Part shown: piece by piece, positions 1-6,481 of the stretch
How positions within the stretch are numbered: the stretch's first letter is position 1
Layout: the number at the start of each line of letters is the position of its first letter
Source: Schlegelella_A sp038225015
GTDB taxonomy: Bacteria; Pseudomonadota; Gammaproteobacteria; Burkholderiales; Burkholderiaceae_C
DNA length: 6,801 nt
Direction of reading: 5' to 3'
Assembly (NCBI GenBank): GCA_038225015.1
Contig: JBBRFB010000163.1
Span: 1 to 6,801 of the forward strand
Notes under the pieces: model-generated
Told to the model about the DNA's origin: nothing
The model's input: only the letters and a program-made list of their open reading frames with translations
The model's database searches: none
Program-made: the position numbers and the translations under genes

Positions 1-33
1 ACGACGAAGAACGAGCCGAAAGCGCCGCAAACC

Positions 34-48
34 GCAGTTCGAGACTGC
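34..48 (-). other. Small hairpin beyond livF
   Basis: GCAGT at 34-38 and ACTGC at 44-48 form a perfect 5-bp inverted repeat around a 5-base loop. Read in the liv transcript direction the stem is followed by GGTTTGCGG, so the only T-run is three bases. It could add to transcription termination after the more proximal hairpin at 70-87, but such short GC stems are common by chance in this base composition. Confidence 0.15.
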
Positions 49-69
49 CTGAACGCAGCCCGAATGCAA

Positions 70-87
70 CTGCGCGCCTCGGCGCAG
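70..87 (-). terminator. Weak candidate terminator of the liv operon
   Basis: CTGCGC at 70-75 and GCGCAG at 82-87 form a perfect 6-bp stem with a 6-base loop, about 50 nt beyond the livF stop codon. In the minus-strand transcript the stem is followed by TTGCATT, which is a poor U-tract. Position fits an operon-end terminator, but the missing T-run means it is at best weak and could be chance. Confidence 0.25.
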
Positions 88-137
88 CTCGCGTCGATCG
101 ATTCGGCTGGCTCATCGCGTCCAAATTCAACAGCCTG

Positions 138-851
138 CTAGAGCCCGAGGTAGGCTTCGCGCACCCGCGGGTCGTCGAGCAGTTCGGCGCCCGTGCCCTC
201 GAGGACGACACTGCCGTTCTCGAGCACGTACGCGCGGTGCGCCAGGCGCAGCGACGCGGCGACGTTCTGCTCCACCAGCAGCACGGTCAGGCCATCCTCG
301 CGGTTGAGCCGCTCGATGATGCGCAGCACCTCGGCGACGATCGAGGGCGCCAGGCCGAGCGACGGCTCGTCGAACATGATGAGGCGCGGCGCGCCCATCA
401 GGCAGCGGCCGATCGCGAGCATCTGCTGCTCGCCGCCCGAGAGGGTGCCGGCCGCCTGGTCGCGCCGCTCGGCCAGGCGCGGGAACATGTCGAGCACCCT
501 GGCCAGCGTCGCCTCGGCGCCGGCACGGGCCCGCCGCAGCATGGCGCCAGTCTCGAGGTTCTCGAGCACCGACAGGGTGGGAAAGATCTGCCGGCCTTCG
601 GCGACCTGGCCGATGCCGAGGTTGCAGACGCGGTGGCTCGGCTGTCCGGCGATCTCCGCACCCTCGAAGCGGATGCTGCCGCTGCGCGGCGCCAGCACGC
701 CGCCGATGGTGCGGATGAGCGAGGTCTTGCCGGCGCCGTTGGCGCCGATGATGGCGACGATCTCGCGCTCGGCGACCGCCAGCGACACCGAGGCGAGTGC
801 CTGCGCGTCGCCGTAGAAGACCGACAGCGCCTCGACCTCGAGCATCGTCAT
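138..851 (-). CDS. livF: LivF-type ATPase of a branched-chain amino acid (HAAT) ABC importer
   Basis: This is one of the two cytoplasmic ATPases that power the Liv-type importer, expected to pair with LivG beneath LivH/LivM. From the ATG at 851 it is 237 aa, matching usual LivF length; the ATG at 845 gives 235 aa. Numbering from 845: Walker A GANGAGKTS at 34-42, LSGGE signature at 135-139, Walker B LIMFDE with catalytic Glu160, and the LVEQN motif at 190-194 typical of LivF, where Gln193 replaces the usual H-loop histidine. Glu83 in AEGRQIF sits where LivG has its Q-loop glutamine. The C-terminal VREAYLG is also typical. Upstream in-frame ATGs at 875 and 953 would overlap livG and add residues unlike the family, so I rejected them. 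The start at 851 lies 10 nt past the livG stop with only a weak Shine-Dalgarno, suggesting translational coupling. The family is certain; the exact start is less so. Confidence 0.95.
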   Translation of the reverse strand: MTMLEVEALSVFYGDAQALASVSLAVAEREIVAIIGANGAGKTSLIRTIGGVLAPRSGSIRFEGAEIAGQPSHRVCNLGIGQVAEGRQIFPTLSVLENLETGAMLRRARAGAEATLARVLDMFPRLAERRDQAAGTLSGGEQQMLAIGRCLMGAPRLIMFDEPSLGLAPSIVAEVLRIIERLNREDGLTVLLVEQNVAASLRLAHRAYVLENGSVVLEGTGAELLDDPRVREAYLGL

Positions 852-861
852 GGCCGGCGAC

Positions 862-1581
862 TCAATGGAGGGCATCGCTGCCGAGGTAGCTCTCGAGGAC
901 GCGCGGATTGCGGGTGACCTCGGCCGGCGTGCCTGCCGCGATGACCTCGCCATGGTGCAGCACGTAGACGCGGCCGGCGAGGGCCATCACGGCCCGCATC
1001 ACGTGCTCGATGAGCAGGATGGTCACACCCTGCCCGGCGTTGAGGGCGCGAAAGACGGCGACCATCTCGTCGGTCTCGGTCGGCCGAAGGCCCGCCATCA
1101 CCTCGTCGAGCAGCAGCAACCTGGGCTGCGTCGCCAGGGCGCGCGCCACCTCGAGGCGCTTGCGGTCGGGGAGCGTGAGGCTCGCTGCCACCCGGTGCTG
1201 CAGCGCGCCCATGCCGAGCGAGCGCAACGCCGCCTCGGCGCGGGCGCGCGCGAGATCGGCATCGCGGGTGCGGTGAAAGCCGCCGACCATGGCGTTCTCG
1301 ATCACCGTCATGTCGGCGAACGGCTTGACGAGCTGGAATGTCCGGCCGATGCCGGCATTGCAGGCCTGGTCGGGCCGCAATCCGGCGATGTCGCGACCTT
1401 CGAAGACGATCCGTCCCTCGGTCGGCGGGAAGACGCCGGCGACGAGATTGAAGAGCGTCGTCTTGCCGGCGCCGTTCGGCCCGATCAGGGCGACGATCTC
1501 GCCCTGGTCGACGCGCAGCGACGCCTTCGACACGGCCTTCAGGCCACGGAAGTGCTTGGAGGCGTCGATCAGCTCAAGCAT
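862..1581 (-). CDS. livG: LivG-type ATPase of a branched-chain amino acid (HAAT) ABC importer
   Basis: This is the second ATPase of the importer, 239 aa, close to a normal LivG-like domain. Visible motifs are Walker A GPNGAGKTT at 34-42, Q-loop Gln83 in RTFQLVKPF, Walker B LLLLDE with catalytic Glu160, the LivG-like VMAGL D-loop region, and H-loop His193 in LIEHV. The ABC signature is unusual: LTLPDRKRLEVARAL begins at 135, so LTLPD replaces LSGGQ or LSYGQ. As I recall, variants of this kind recur in a LivG-like branch, so it is probably not a defect. The start ATG at 1579-1581 overlaps the livM stop codon region by 8 nt and lacks a Shine-Dalgarno, so translation is probably coupled to livM. 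livF follows after 10 nt. Its neighbours make the Liv assignment firm. The transported ligand is not decided by this protein. Confidence 0.96.
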   Translation of the reverse strand: MLELIDASKHFRGLKAVSKASLRVDQGEIVALIGPNGAGKTTLFNLVAGVFPPTEGRIVFEGRDIAGLRPDQACNAGIGRTFQLVKPFADMTVIENAMVGGFHRTRDADLARARAEAALRSLGMGALQHRVAASLTLPDRKRLEVARALATQPRLLLLDEVMAGLRPTETDEMVAVFRALNAGQGVTILLIEHVMRAVMALAGRVYVLHHGEVIAAGTPAEVTRNPRVLESYLGSDALH

Positions 1582-2671
1582 CGCGTGAGCGTGGTGCGTC
1601 GCTGCGGACGGTGTCGGCCGCGCCGGAGGTCGCGTCGCCTGCCGGGCCGGCCGTCGCGTCGTCGCGTCGCCGATGGAAGCCGAGGCGCCGCGCGATGCCC
1701 GGCCAGACGCCGTGCGGCATGAACATGATCGCGCCGCCGAGGACGATGCCGTAGAGCACGAGCTTGACGCCGGGCACGTCGACGCCGACGGCGGCGAGCG
1801 CCGCGTTCAGCGATTCCGACAGCACGGTCAGGATCGCGGCCCCCAGCACCGGCCCGAAAAGCGTGCCGATTCCGCCGATGATGGGCACCAGCACGATCTC
1901 GATCGAGCGCGAGATGTTGAAGATCTGTTCCGGGAAGAGATTGCTGTAATAGAAGGCGTAGAACACGCCCGCCAGGCCGGTGAGCCCGCCGGAGATCTGC
2001 ACCGCGTAGAGCTTGTAGCGAAAGGTGTCGATGCCGGCGGCGCGTGCCGCGTCCTCGTTGTCGCGGATGGCGCGGAAGTAGTAGCCGGCGCGGCCGCGCA
2101 GCAGCCACGCCGAGAGAACGAAGGCAAACACCGCGAGTGCCAGCGCGACGTAATAGAACATGAGCGGGCCGCCACGCAGGTTGACCCAGTCGCGCGTGCC
2201 GCCGCTGGCGACGCGGATGAAGAATCCGGCCGCGCCGCCGACCCAGGCAAAGTGGTCGAAGCCGATGCGCGTGAATTCGGCGAAGGCGATCGTCAAGAGG
2301 GCAAAGTAAGTGCCCGAGATGCCGAAGCGAAAGGCGAGCCAACCGATGAACGACGCGGCGGCGACGCAGACGCCGACGGCGACGATCATGCCGACCCACG
2401 GCGTGATCGCGAAGTGCTGGAAGAGGGCGGCGGCCGTGTAGGCGCCGAGGCCGACGTAGAGCGCGTGACCGAGCGAGAGTTGGCCCGCGAAGCCCATCAT
2501 GATGTTCCAGGCCTGGCCGACGTAGGCCAGCGACAGGATCAGGATCAGCGTCGTCAGCAGGTAGCGGTCGGCAACCAGCGGCACCAGCGCGAGCACGACG
2601 ACGAGGGCGAGCAGCGCCAGCCGCGAGCGGGCGGGCGACTCGCGCCAGGTCGCACCGAACCGCCCGCTCAT
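1574..2671 (-). CDS. livM: LivM-type permease of a branched-chain amino acid (HAAT) ABC importer
   Basis: This inner-membrane permease of 365 aa is expected to form the translocation pore with LivH. Hydrophobic segments lie near residues 17-48, 54-85, 90-115, 119-135, 170-191, 222-243, 257-285 and 302-320. Family hallmarks are GQLSLGHALYVGLGAY at 63-78, the cytoplasmic ATPase-coupling loop RAGYYFRAIRDNEDAARAAG at 194-213, and GGIGTLFGPVLGAA at 266-279. Residues from about 328 form a hydrophilic Arg/Asp/Ala-rich tail with no recognisable domain; its last codons overlap livG by 8 nt. The start ATG at 2669-2671 follows the livH stop by 37 nt. No strong Shine-Dalgarno is visible, so the start rests on protein alignment by memory and on the basic N-terminus (MSGRFGATWR) before the first membrane segment. 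The family is clear; the substrate is unknown. Confidence 0.95.
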   Translation of the reverse strand: MSGRFGATWRESPARSRLALLALVVVLALVPLVADRYLLTTLILILSLAYVGQAWNIMMGFAGQLSLGHALYVGLGAYTAAALFQHFAITPWVGMIVAVGVCVAAASFIGWLAFRFGISGTYFALLTIAFAEFTRIGFDHFAWVGGAAGFFIRVASGGTRDWVNLRGGPLMFYYVALALAVFAFVLSAWLLRGRAGYYFRAIRDNEDAARAAGIDTFRYKLYAVQISGGLTGLAGVFYAFYYSNLFPEQIFNISRSIEIVLVPIIGGIGTLFGPVLGAAILTVLSESLNAALAAVGVDVPGVKLVLYGIVLGGAIMFMPHGVWPGIARRLGFHRRRDDATAGPAGDATSGAADTVRSDAPRSRDA

Positions 2672-2702
2672 CGGGCGCCGGGCCGAACGGCAGGCAGCGG
2701 CC

Positions 2703-2718
2703 CCGGCATCATGGCCGG
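2703..2718 (-). other. Hairpin spanning the livH stop codon
   Basis: CCGGC at 2703-2707 and GCCGG at 2714-2718 form a perfect 5-bp stem with a 6-base loop that contains the livH stop codon (2709-2711). In this GC-rich sequence such stems occur often by chance. It might influence coupling between livH and livM, which are 37 nt apart, but nothing else supports a function. Confidence 0.15.
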
Positions 2719-3578
2719 CGCCCGAACAGCCCCTGCGGCCGGAAGGCGAGCACGGCGATCAGGAGCGCGAACGACAGCATGCTCTTGGCCGAGGGTGTGA
2801 TGATGAGGCCGGCCACGGCCTCGGAGACGCCGATCAGGATGCCGCCGGCGAGGGCGCCCACCATCGAGCCGAGGCCGCCGATGATGACGATGATGAAGGC
2901 GAGCAGGGTGTAGCCGGGGCCGGAATTGGGCGTGACGTCGACCAGCAGCGCCAGCAGCACGCCGGCGGCGGCCACGCAGGCCGAGCCGAGCCCGAAGGTG
3001 AGGGCGTACAGGTGCGGCACGTCGAGGCCGATCACCTTGGCCCCGAGCAGGTTGTCGGCGCAGGCGCGGATCGCCTTGCCGAACGAGGTGTAGCGAAAGA
3101 TCGCGAACAGCACCGCGCAGACCGCGAGCGACACCACGGCACAGATGACGCGGACCTTGTCGACCAGGATCGGGCCGATCGCGATCGAGTCGAGCGCATA
3201 GTCGACCTGCACGGTGCGCGCGTCCGGCCCGAAGACGATCAGCAGGCCGTTGACGAGAACGAGGGCGACCGCCAGCAGCAGCATGAACTGCGAATGCTCC
3301 GGCCGGTCGATGAAGGGGTTGATGAGAACGCGCTGCAGCGCGTAGCCGAAGGCGAAGAAGGCGACGACGACCGGCACCAGCATCCACAGCGGGTCTAGGT
3401 GCCAGGTCGCGAACAGGACGACCGCGGCGTACATCGCCATCGTCATCATCTCGCCGTGGGCGAAGTTGACGATGCGAACGACGCCGTAGATCACCGACAG
3501 CCCGAGGGCCATCAGCCCGTACACCAACCCCGTCAGCAGCCCGCTGATGACGATGTTGACGATCGCCTCAAGGGGCAT
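2709..3578 (-). CDS. livH: LivH-type permease of a branched-chain amino acid (HAAT) ABC importer
   Basis: This inner-membrane permease of 289 aa is a normal length for LivH and partners LivM in the channel. Hydrophobic segments lie near residues 5-32, 44-57, 64-84, 97-117, 143-161, 190-212, 222-260 and 266-278. Family marks are GLMALGLSVIYGVVRIVNFA at 21-40 followed by HGEMM, the ATPase-coupling loop SFGKAIRACADNLLGAKVIG at 165-184, and IIGGLGSMVGALAGG at 232-246. The C-terminus ends in the typical FRPQGLFGRR. The start ATG at 3576-3578 lies 18 nt after the livK stop. A GGGCG-GGG-CGCCC hairpin directly abuts this start codon and overlaps the place where a Shine-Dalgarno would be, so initiation may be held below that of livK or depend on ribosomes arriving from livK. 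Family assignment is firm. Confidence 0.96.
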   Translation of the reverse strand: MPLEAIVNIVISGLLTGLVYGLMALGLSVIYGVVRIVNFAHGEMMTMAMYAAVVLFATWHLDPLWMLVPVVVAFFAFGYALQRVLINPFIDRPEHSQFMLLLAVALVLVNGLLIVFGPDARTVQVDYALDSIAIGPILVDKVRVICAVVSLAVCAVLFAIFRYTSFGKAIRACADNLLGAKVIGLDVPHLYALTFGLGSACVAAAGVLLALLVDVTPNSGPGYTLLAFIIVIIGGLGSMVGALAGGILIGVSEAVAGLIITPSAKSMLSFALLIAVLAFRPQGLFGRRP

Positions 3579-3591
3579 GGGCGCCCCGCCC
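3579..3591 (-). promoter_or_regulatory. GC hairpin directly before the livH start codon
   Basis: In the livK-livH mRNA the 13 bases immediately before the livH ATG read GGGCG GGG CGCCC, a perfect 5-bp all-GC stem with a 3-base loop. It occupies most of the 18-nt gap and the expected ribosome binding region of livH. Plausible roles are lowering livH initiation relative to livK, or blocking 3' exonucleases so that livK message persists. The structure is visible; the role is inference, and chance is possible in GC-rich DNA. Confidence 0.35.
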
Positions 3592-3596
3592 GACCG

Positions 3597-4832
3597 TCAG
3601 ACCTTGCCCCAGCCCGGCATCGGGAAGACCGGCTTGTGCTCGGCGCTCGCCGTCGGCAGGACGACGACCGGTTGGCCGCCGAGGTTCTGGATGCAGGCCG
3701 AGCCGATCTCGTTGTTCTGCCCCTCGGCGCTGAACTTGATCGGGCCGCCCAGCACCATGCGCTCCGTGATGTCGGTGCTGCGCAAGGCATTGGCCAGCGC
3801 CGTGCCGTCGGTGCTGCCGGCGCGCTTGAAGGCGTCGCCGACGATCATCATGGCCTCGAAGGTGCAGCCGACGTTGAGGGCGTGGAAGAGCAGCTTTTCC
3901 TTCGGGAACTGCTTCTTCATCGCCTCGTCGACCATCTTCGTGACCTTCGCCTTCGGGTCGTACCAGGGAACGTTGGAGATGCAGTATTCCGAGTACTTGC
4001 CCAGCGAGGTGTAGAAAGCCTCCTCGTACATGCCGGGCGAGCCGGGACTGACCACCCCCATCGGGTTGAAGCGCTGCTTGACCATCTCGCGCACGAGCAG
4101 TATGGCGTCGTTCAGGCGGCACACGAGCATCACGAAATCGGCACCGCTCGCCTTCGCCTTCGCGACCTCGACCGAGAGGTCGCGTGCCGCCGGGTCGTAG
4201 CCGATCTCCTCGACGATGTGAAAAGGCAGGTAGCTGAGCCTGGGCAGGATGGCCTTGATGCCGCCGGTCATGGCGGTGCCGAAGGTGTCGTTCACGTGCA
4301 TGAAGACGGCCTTGCGCGGCGCCGTGCCCGTCGCCTGGAACAGGTCGCGAAAAAGCGCCAGCCCGTTCGTCACGAGTTGCGGCGCCGTCGGAAAGTTGCG
4401 GAACACGTACTTGTATCCCTGCTTGGTGATCTGGGGCGCGGCGGCGATGTTGATCACGAACGGCACCTTGCGCTGCTCGGCCACCTGGGCGATCGCCGCC
4501 GAGGCCCCCGAATCGAAGGCGCCGACGAGGACGTTGGCGCCGTCGTCGATGAGCTTTTCGGCGCGCGACCGGGCTTCCTCGACTTTGGATTCGAAGTCGG
4601 CGTTCATCAGCTCCACTTCGACGCCGTACATCTGGCTGATGAGCGCCGGTGCGATATCGGCGCCCATCTGGCACGACTGGCCGATCTTGGCGAGGTAACC
4701 CGACCGCGGCAGCAGCATGCCGACCTTGATCTTCTTCGCCTGCGCACGCACCAGTGCCGGTGCGCCAATGGCCGCGGCGCCGGCCGCACCGGCGGCAAGG
4801 CGGTTGAAATCGCGTCGGGAAAATGAAGTCAT
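3597..4832 (-). CDS. livK: Liv-type periplasmic substrate-binding protein with Tat signal
   Basis: This soluble binding protein captures the ligand in the periplasm and delivers it to LivH/LivM. From the ATG at 4832 it is 411 aa, slightly longer than classic LivK. The N-terminus MTSFSRRDFNRLAAG carries a twin-arginine motif (SRRDF, residues 5-9), then an Ala/Gly-rich hydrophobic stretch to about 29 and likely cleavage near RAQA (29-32). The mature part begins KKIKVGMLLPRSG, the first strand of the type I periplasmic binding fold. Further family-like segments are GAFDSGASAAIAQVAEQ at 104-120 and VNDTFGTAMTGG at 180-191. The start at 4832 is favoured over the in-frame ATG at 4880 because GGAGAA sits just upstream and the Tat motif then falls at the N-terminus. 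The mature protein has five cysteines (54, 238, 284, 323, 380). The ligand could be a branched-chain amino acid, amide, urea or an aromatic acid; the sequence does not decide. Confidence 0.94.
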   Translation of the reverse strand: MTSFSRRDFNRLAAGAAGAAAIGAPALVRAQAKKIKVGMLLPRSGYLAKIGQSCQMGADIAPALISQMYGVEVELMNADFESKVEEARSRAEKLIDDGANVLVGAFDSGASAAIAQVAEQRKVPFVINIAAAPQITKQGYKYVFRNFPTAPQLVTNGLALFRDLFQATGTAPRKAVFMHVNDTFGTAMTGGIKAILPRLSYLPFHIVEEIGYDPAARDLSVEVAKAKASGADFVMLVCRLNDAILLVREMVKQRFNPMGVVSPGSPGMYEEAFYTSLGKYSEYCISNVPWYDPKAKVTKMVDEAMKKQFPKEKLLFHALNVGCTFEAMMIVGDAFKRAGSTDGTALANALRSTDITERMVLGGPIKFSAEGQNNEIGSACIQNLGGQPVVVLPTASAEHKPVFPMPGWGKV

Positions 4833-4836
4833 CGTG

Positions 4837-4842
4837 TTCTCC
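4837..4842 (-). promoter_or_regulatory. Strong Shine-Dalgarno of livK
   Basis: The minus strand reads GGAGAA here, with the GGAG core 6 nt before the ATG at 4832. It is the only strong ribosome binding site I see in the liv operon. It decides the livK start in favour of 4832 over the in-frame ATG at 4880, and fits high expression of the binding protein. Confidence 0.85.
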
Positions 4843-4932
4843 GGGCTGGAACGCGCGCGAGGCGCGGGGAGTCGAGCCATGACGGTAGCATGGGCTCGCC
4901 GCCCGGCGCATCAGGGCAACTGCGAGCCGCGA

Positions 4933-4940
4933 GCACGTGC
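4933..4940. promoter_or_regulatory. GCACGTGC palindrome at the centre of the divergent gap
   Basis: A perfect 8-bp palindrome is centred at 4936/4937, within a few bases of the midpoint of the livK-dusA gap (about 4934). A symmetric site placed here could be an operator serving one or both genes. It is too short to be significant alone, flanking bases do not extend the symmetry, and no regulator gene lies nearby in the window. Confidence 0.2.
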
Positions 4941-5035
4941 CGGCCTGTTGCAGACGCGACCCGGGCCGTCGGCCGGGCGCATCCGACGCAGGCGATCTGT
5001 TCCAATCGTCGCCTCGACAAGGCCCGCCGAGCGTG

Positions 5036-6040
<1,005 letters not shown>

Positions 6041-6049
<9 letters not shown>

Positions 6050-6064
6050 ATGAACGCCGCCTGA
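6041..6064 (+). repeat. Short direct repeat over the dusA stop codon
   Basis: GCCGCCTGA occurs at 6041-6049, where it encodes the end of DusA and its stop, and again at 6056-6064, 15 bases later. The second copy brings another TGA in the same reading frame. This resembles a small slippage duplication and would act as a back-up stop. No functional role is claimed. Confidence 0.5.
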
Positions 6065-6070
6065 GGCCGT

Positions 6071-6077
6071 GGAGAAG
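6071..6077 (+). promoter_or_regulatory. Shine-Dalgarno favouring the GTG start of the VOC gene
   Basis: GGAGAAG ends 5 nt before the GTG at 6083 and 17 nt before the next in-frame start, ATG at 6095. The spacing therefore supports GTG as the true start, adding the residues MIDA before MNHFTV. Confidence 0.75.
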
Positions 6078-6082
6078 ACGAC

Positions 6083-6457
6083 GTGATCGACGCGATGAAC
6101 CATTTCACCGTCCTGACCGACGACCTGGAAGCGACACTCGACTTCTACGTCGGCATGCTCGGCCTGGAGAACGGGCCGCGGCCCGAACTGGGGTTTCCCG
6201 GCGCCTGGCTCTATGCCGGTGGCACGGCGGTACTGCACGTGGTCGCCGGGCGGGCGCTTCCGGAGCCGCGCAGCGGTGTCATCGATCACATGGCCTTTTC
6301 GGCGAGCGGCCTGGCCGGGGTGAAGGCGCAGCTCGACGGCCGGCGCATCGACTACACGTTGCGCCGGCAGGCCGGGGCCGGCACCTGGCAGCTCTTCTGC
6401 AATGATCCCAGCGGCGCCCGCGTCGAGCTCGATTTCGACCCCGCCGAGACCGCCTGA
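6083..6457 (+). CDS. VOC (glyoxalase/bleomycin resistance/dioxygenase) fold protein
   Basis: This is a small 124-aa protein of the vicinal oxygen chelate superfamily, whose members use a divalent metal in paired beta-alpha-beta-beta-beta modules for isomerisation, epimerisation, thiol transfer, ring cleavage or drug sequestration. The first module starts MNHFTVLTDDLEATLDFYVG with the typical beta strand followed by the LDFY helix. The second starts VIDHMAFSASGLAGV and ends in CNDPSGARVELDFD, the common C-terminal signature. Candidate metal ligands are His7, His52 (VLHVV), His69 (DHMAF) and Glu115 (VELDF), matching the usual four positions. A GTG start is chosen from the well-placed GGAGAAG. 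It sits 33 nt after dusA and 24 nt before an O-methyltransferase gene, probably in one transcript. Fold assignment is confident; the reaction and substrate are not predictable. Length suggests a homodimer with shared sites, as is usual for single-domain members. Confidence 0.88.
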   Translation: MIDAMNHFTVLTDDLEATLDFYVGMLGLENGPRPELGFPGAWLYAGGTAVLHVVAGRALPEPRSGVIDHMAFSASGLAGVKAQLDGRRIDYTLRRQAGAGTWQLFCNDPSGARVELDFDPAETA

Positions 6458-6481
6458 GCGGCAGCGGACGACAGGACCACC

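Larger units (their letters stand above)
1..137. other. Flank downstream of livF, no supportable gene
   Basis: This 137-base stretch lies beyond the livF stop codon and runs to the window edge. A plus-strand frame is open from base 1 to a TAG at 139-141, giving 46 codons. A minus-strand frame starts at an ATG at 115 and runs off the edge. Neither has a recognisable protein motif, and the minus-strand ATG lacks a good ribosome binding site. Bases 121-137 are richer in A+T than the surroundings, which fits intergenic DNA. Two small inverted repeats (34-48 and 70-87) are listed separately. A gene ending or starting here cannot be excluded without the neighbouring sequence. Confidence 0.4.
4833..5035. 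promoter_or_regulatory. Divergent livK/dusA intergenic region
   Basis: About 200 bp separate the livK and dusA start codons, which point away from each other, so promoters for both transcription units should lie here. I searched by eye for -35/-10 pairs. A TTGCCC on the minus strand (around 4913-4918) and a TTGCAG on the plus strand (4948-4953) have no acceptable -10 box at 16-18 nt. A palindrome GCACGTGC at 4933-4940 and an imperfect hairpin at 4991-5013 (GGCGA/TCGCC) are present. The regional role is inferred from gene orientation rather than from recognised promoter boxes. Confidence 0.5.

Noticed and set aside
31..60. TTCGAG in a small stem at 34-48, resembling a tRNA T-arm
   Set aside because: The stem is short and no matching acceptor, anticodon or D-arm can be placed around it, and no CCA end follows.
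3..917. Plus-strand frame open from the left edge through the whole of livF
   Set aside because: It continues antisense to LivF for about 780 bases with composition typical of a shadow frame. The first part looks more protein-like, but no homology is recognised.
852..953. Longer livF starts at 875 or 953
   Set aside because: They overlap the livG coding region and add Arg/Ser-rich residues not seen in LivF, while MLEVEAL at 845 or MTMLEVEAL at 851 gives family length.
1673..2800. A 375-codon plus-strand open frame opposite livM
   Set aside because: Highly charged low-complexity translation (Glu/Asp/Arg/Ala/His), no start context, and a clear membrane permease on the other strand.
3399..4826. 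A 475-codon plus-strand open frame opposite livK and part of livH
   Set aside because: The translation is rich in Asp, His, Arg and Gln without domains, typical of an antisense shadow, and the opposite strand carries clear LivK and LivH proteins.
4833..4880. Longer livK start at the ATG at 4880
   Set aside because: It would bury the Tat motif behind 16 residues and ignore the strong GGAGAA at 4837-4842 serving the ATG at 4832.
4929..4943. Minus-strand GGCACG...CGC resembling a sigma-54 promoter before livK
   Set aside because: The GG and GC elements are separated by 9 rather than the required 10 bases and the -12 element is CGC rather than TTGC.
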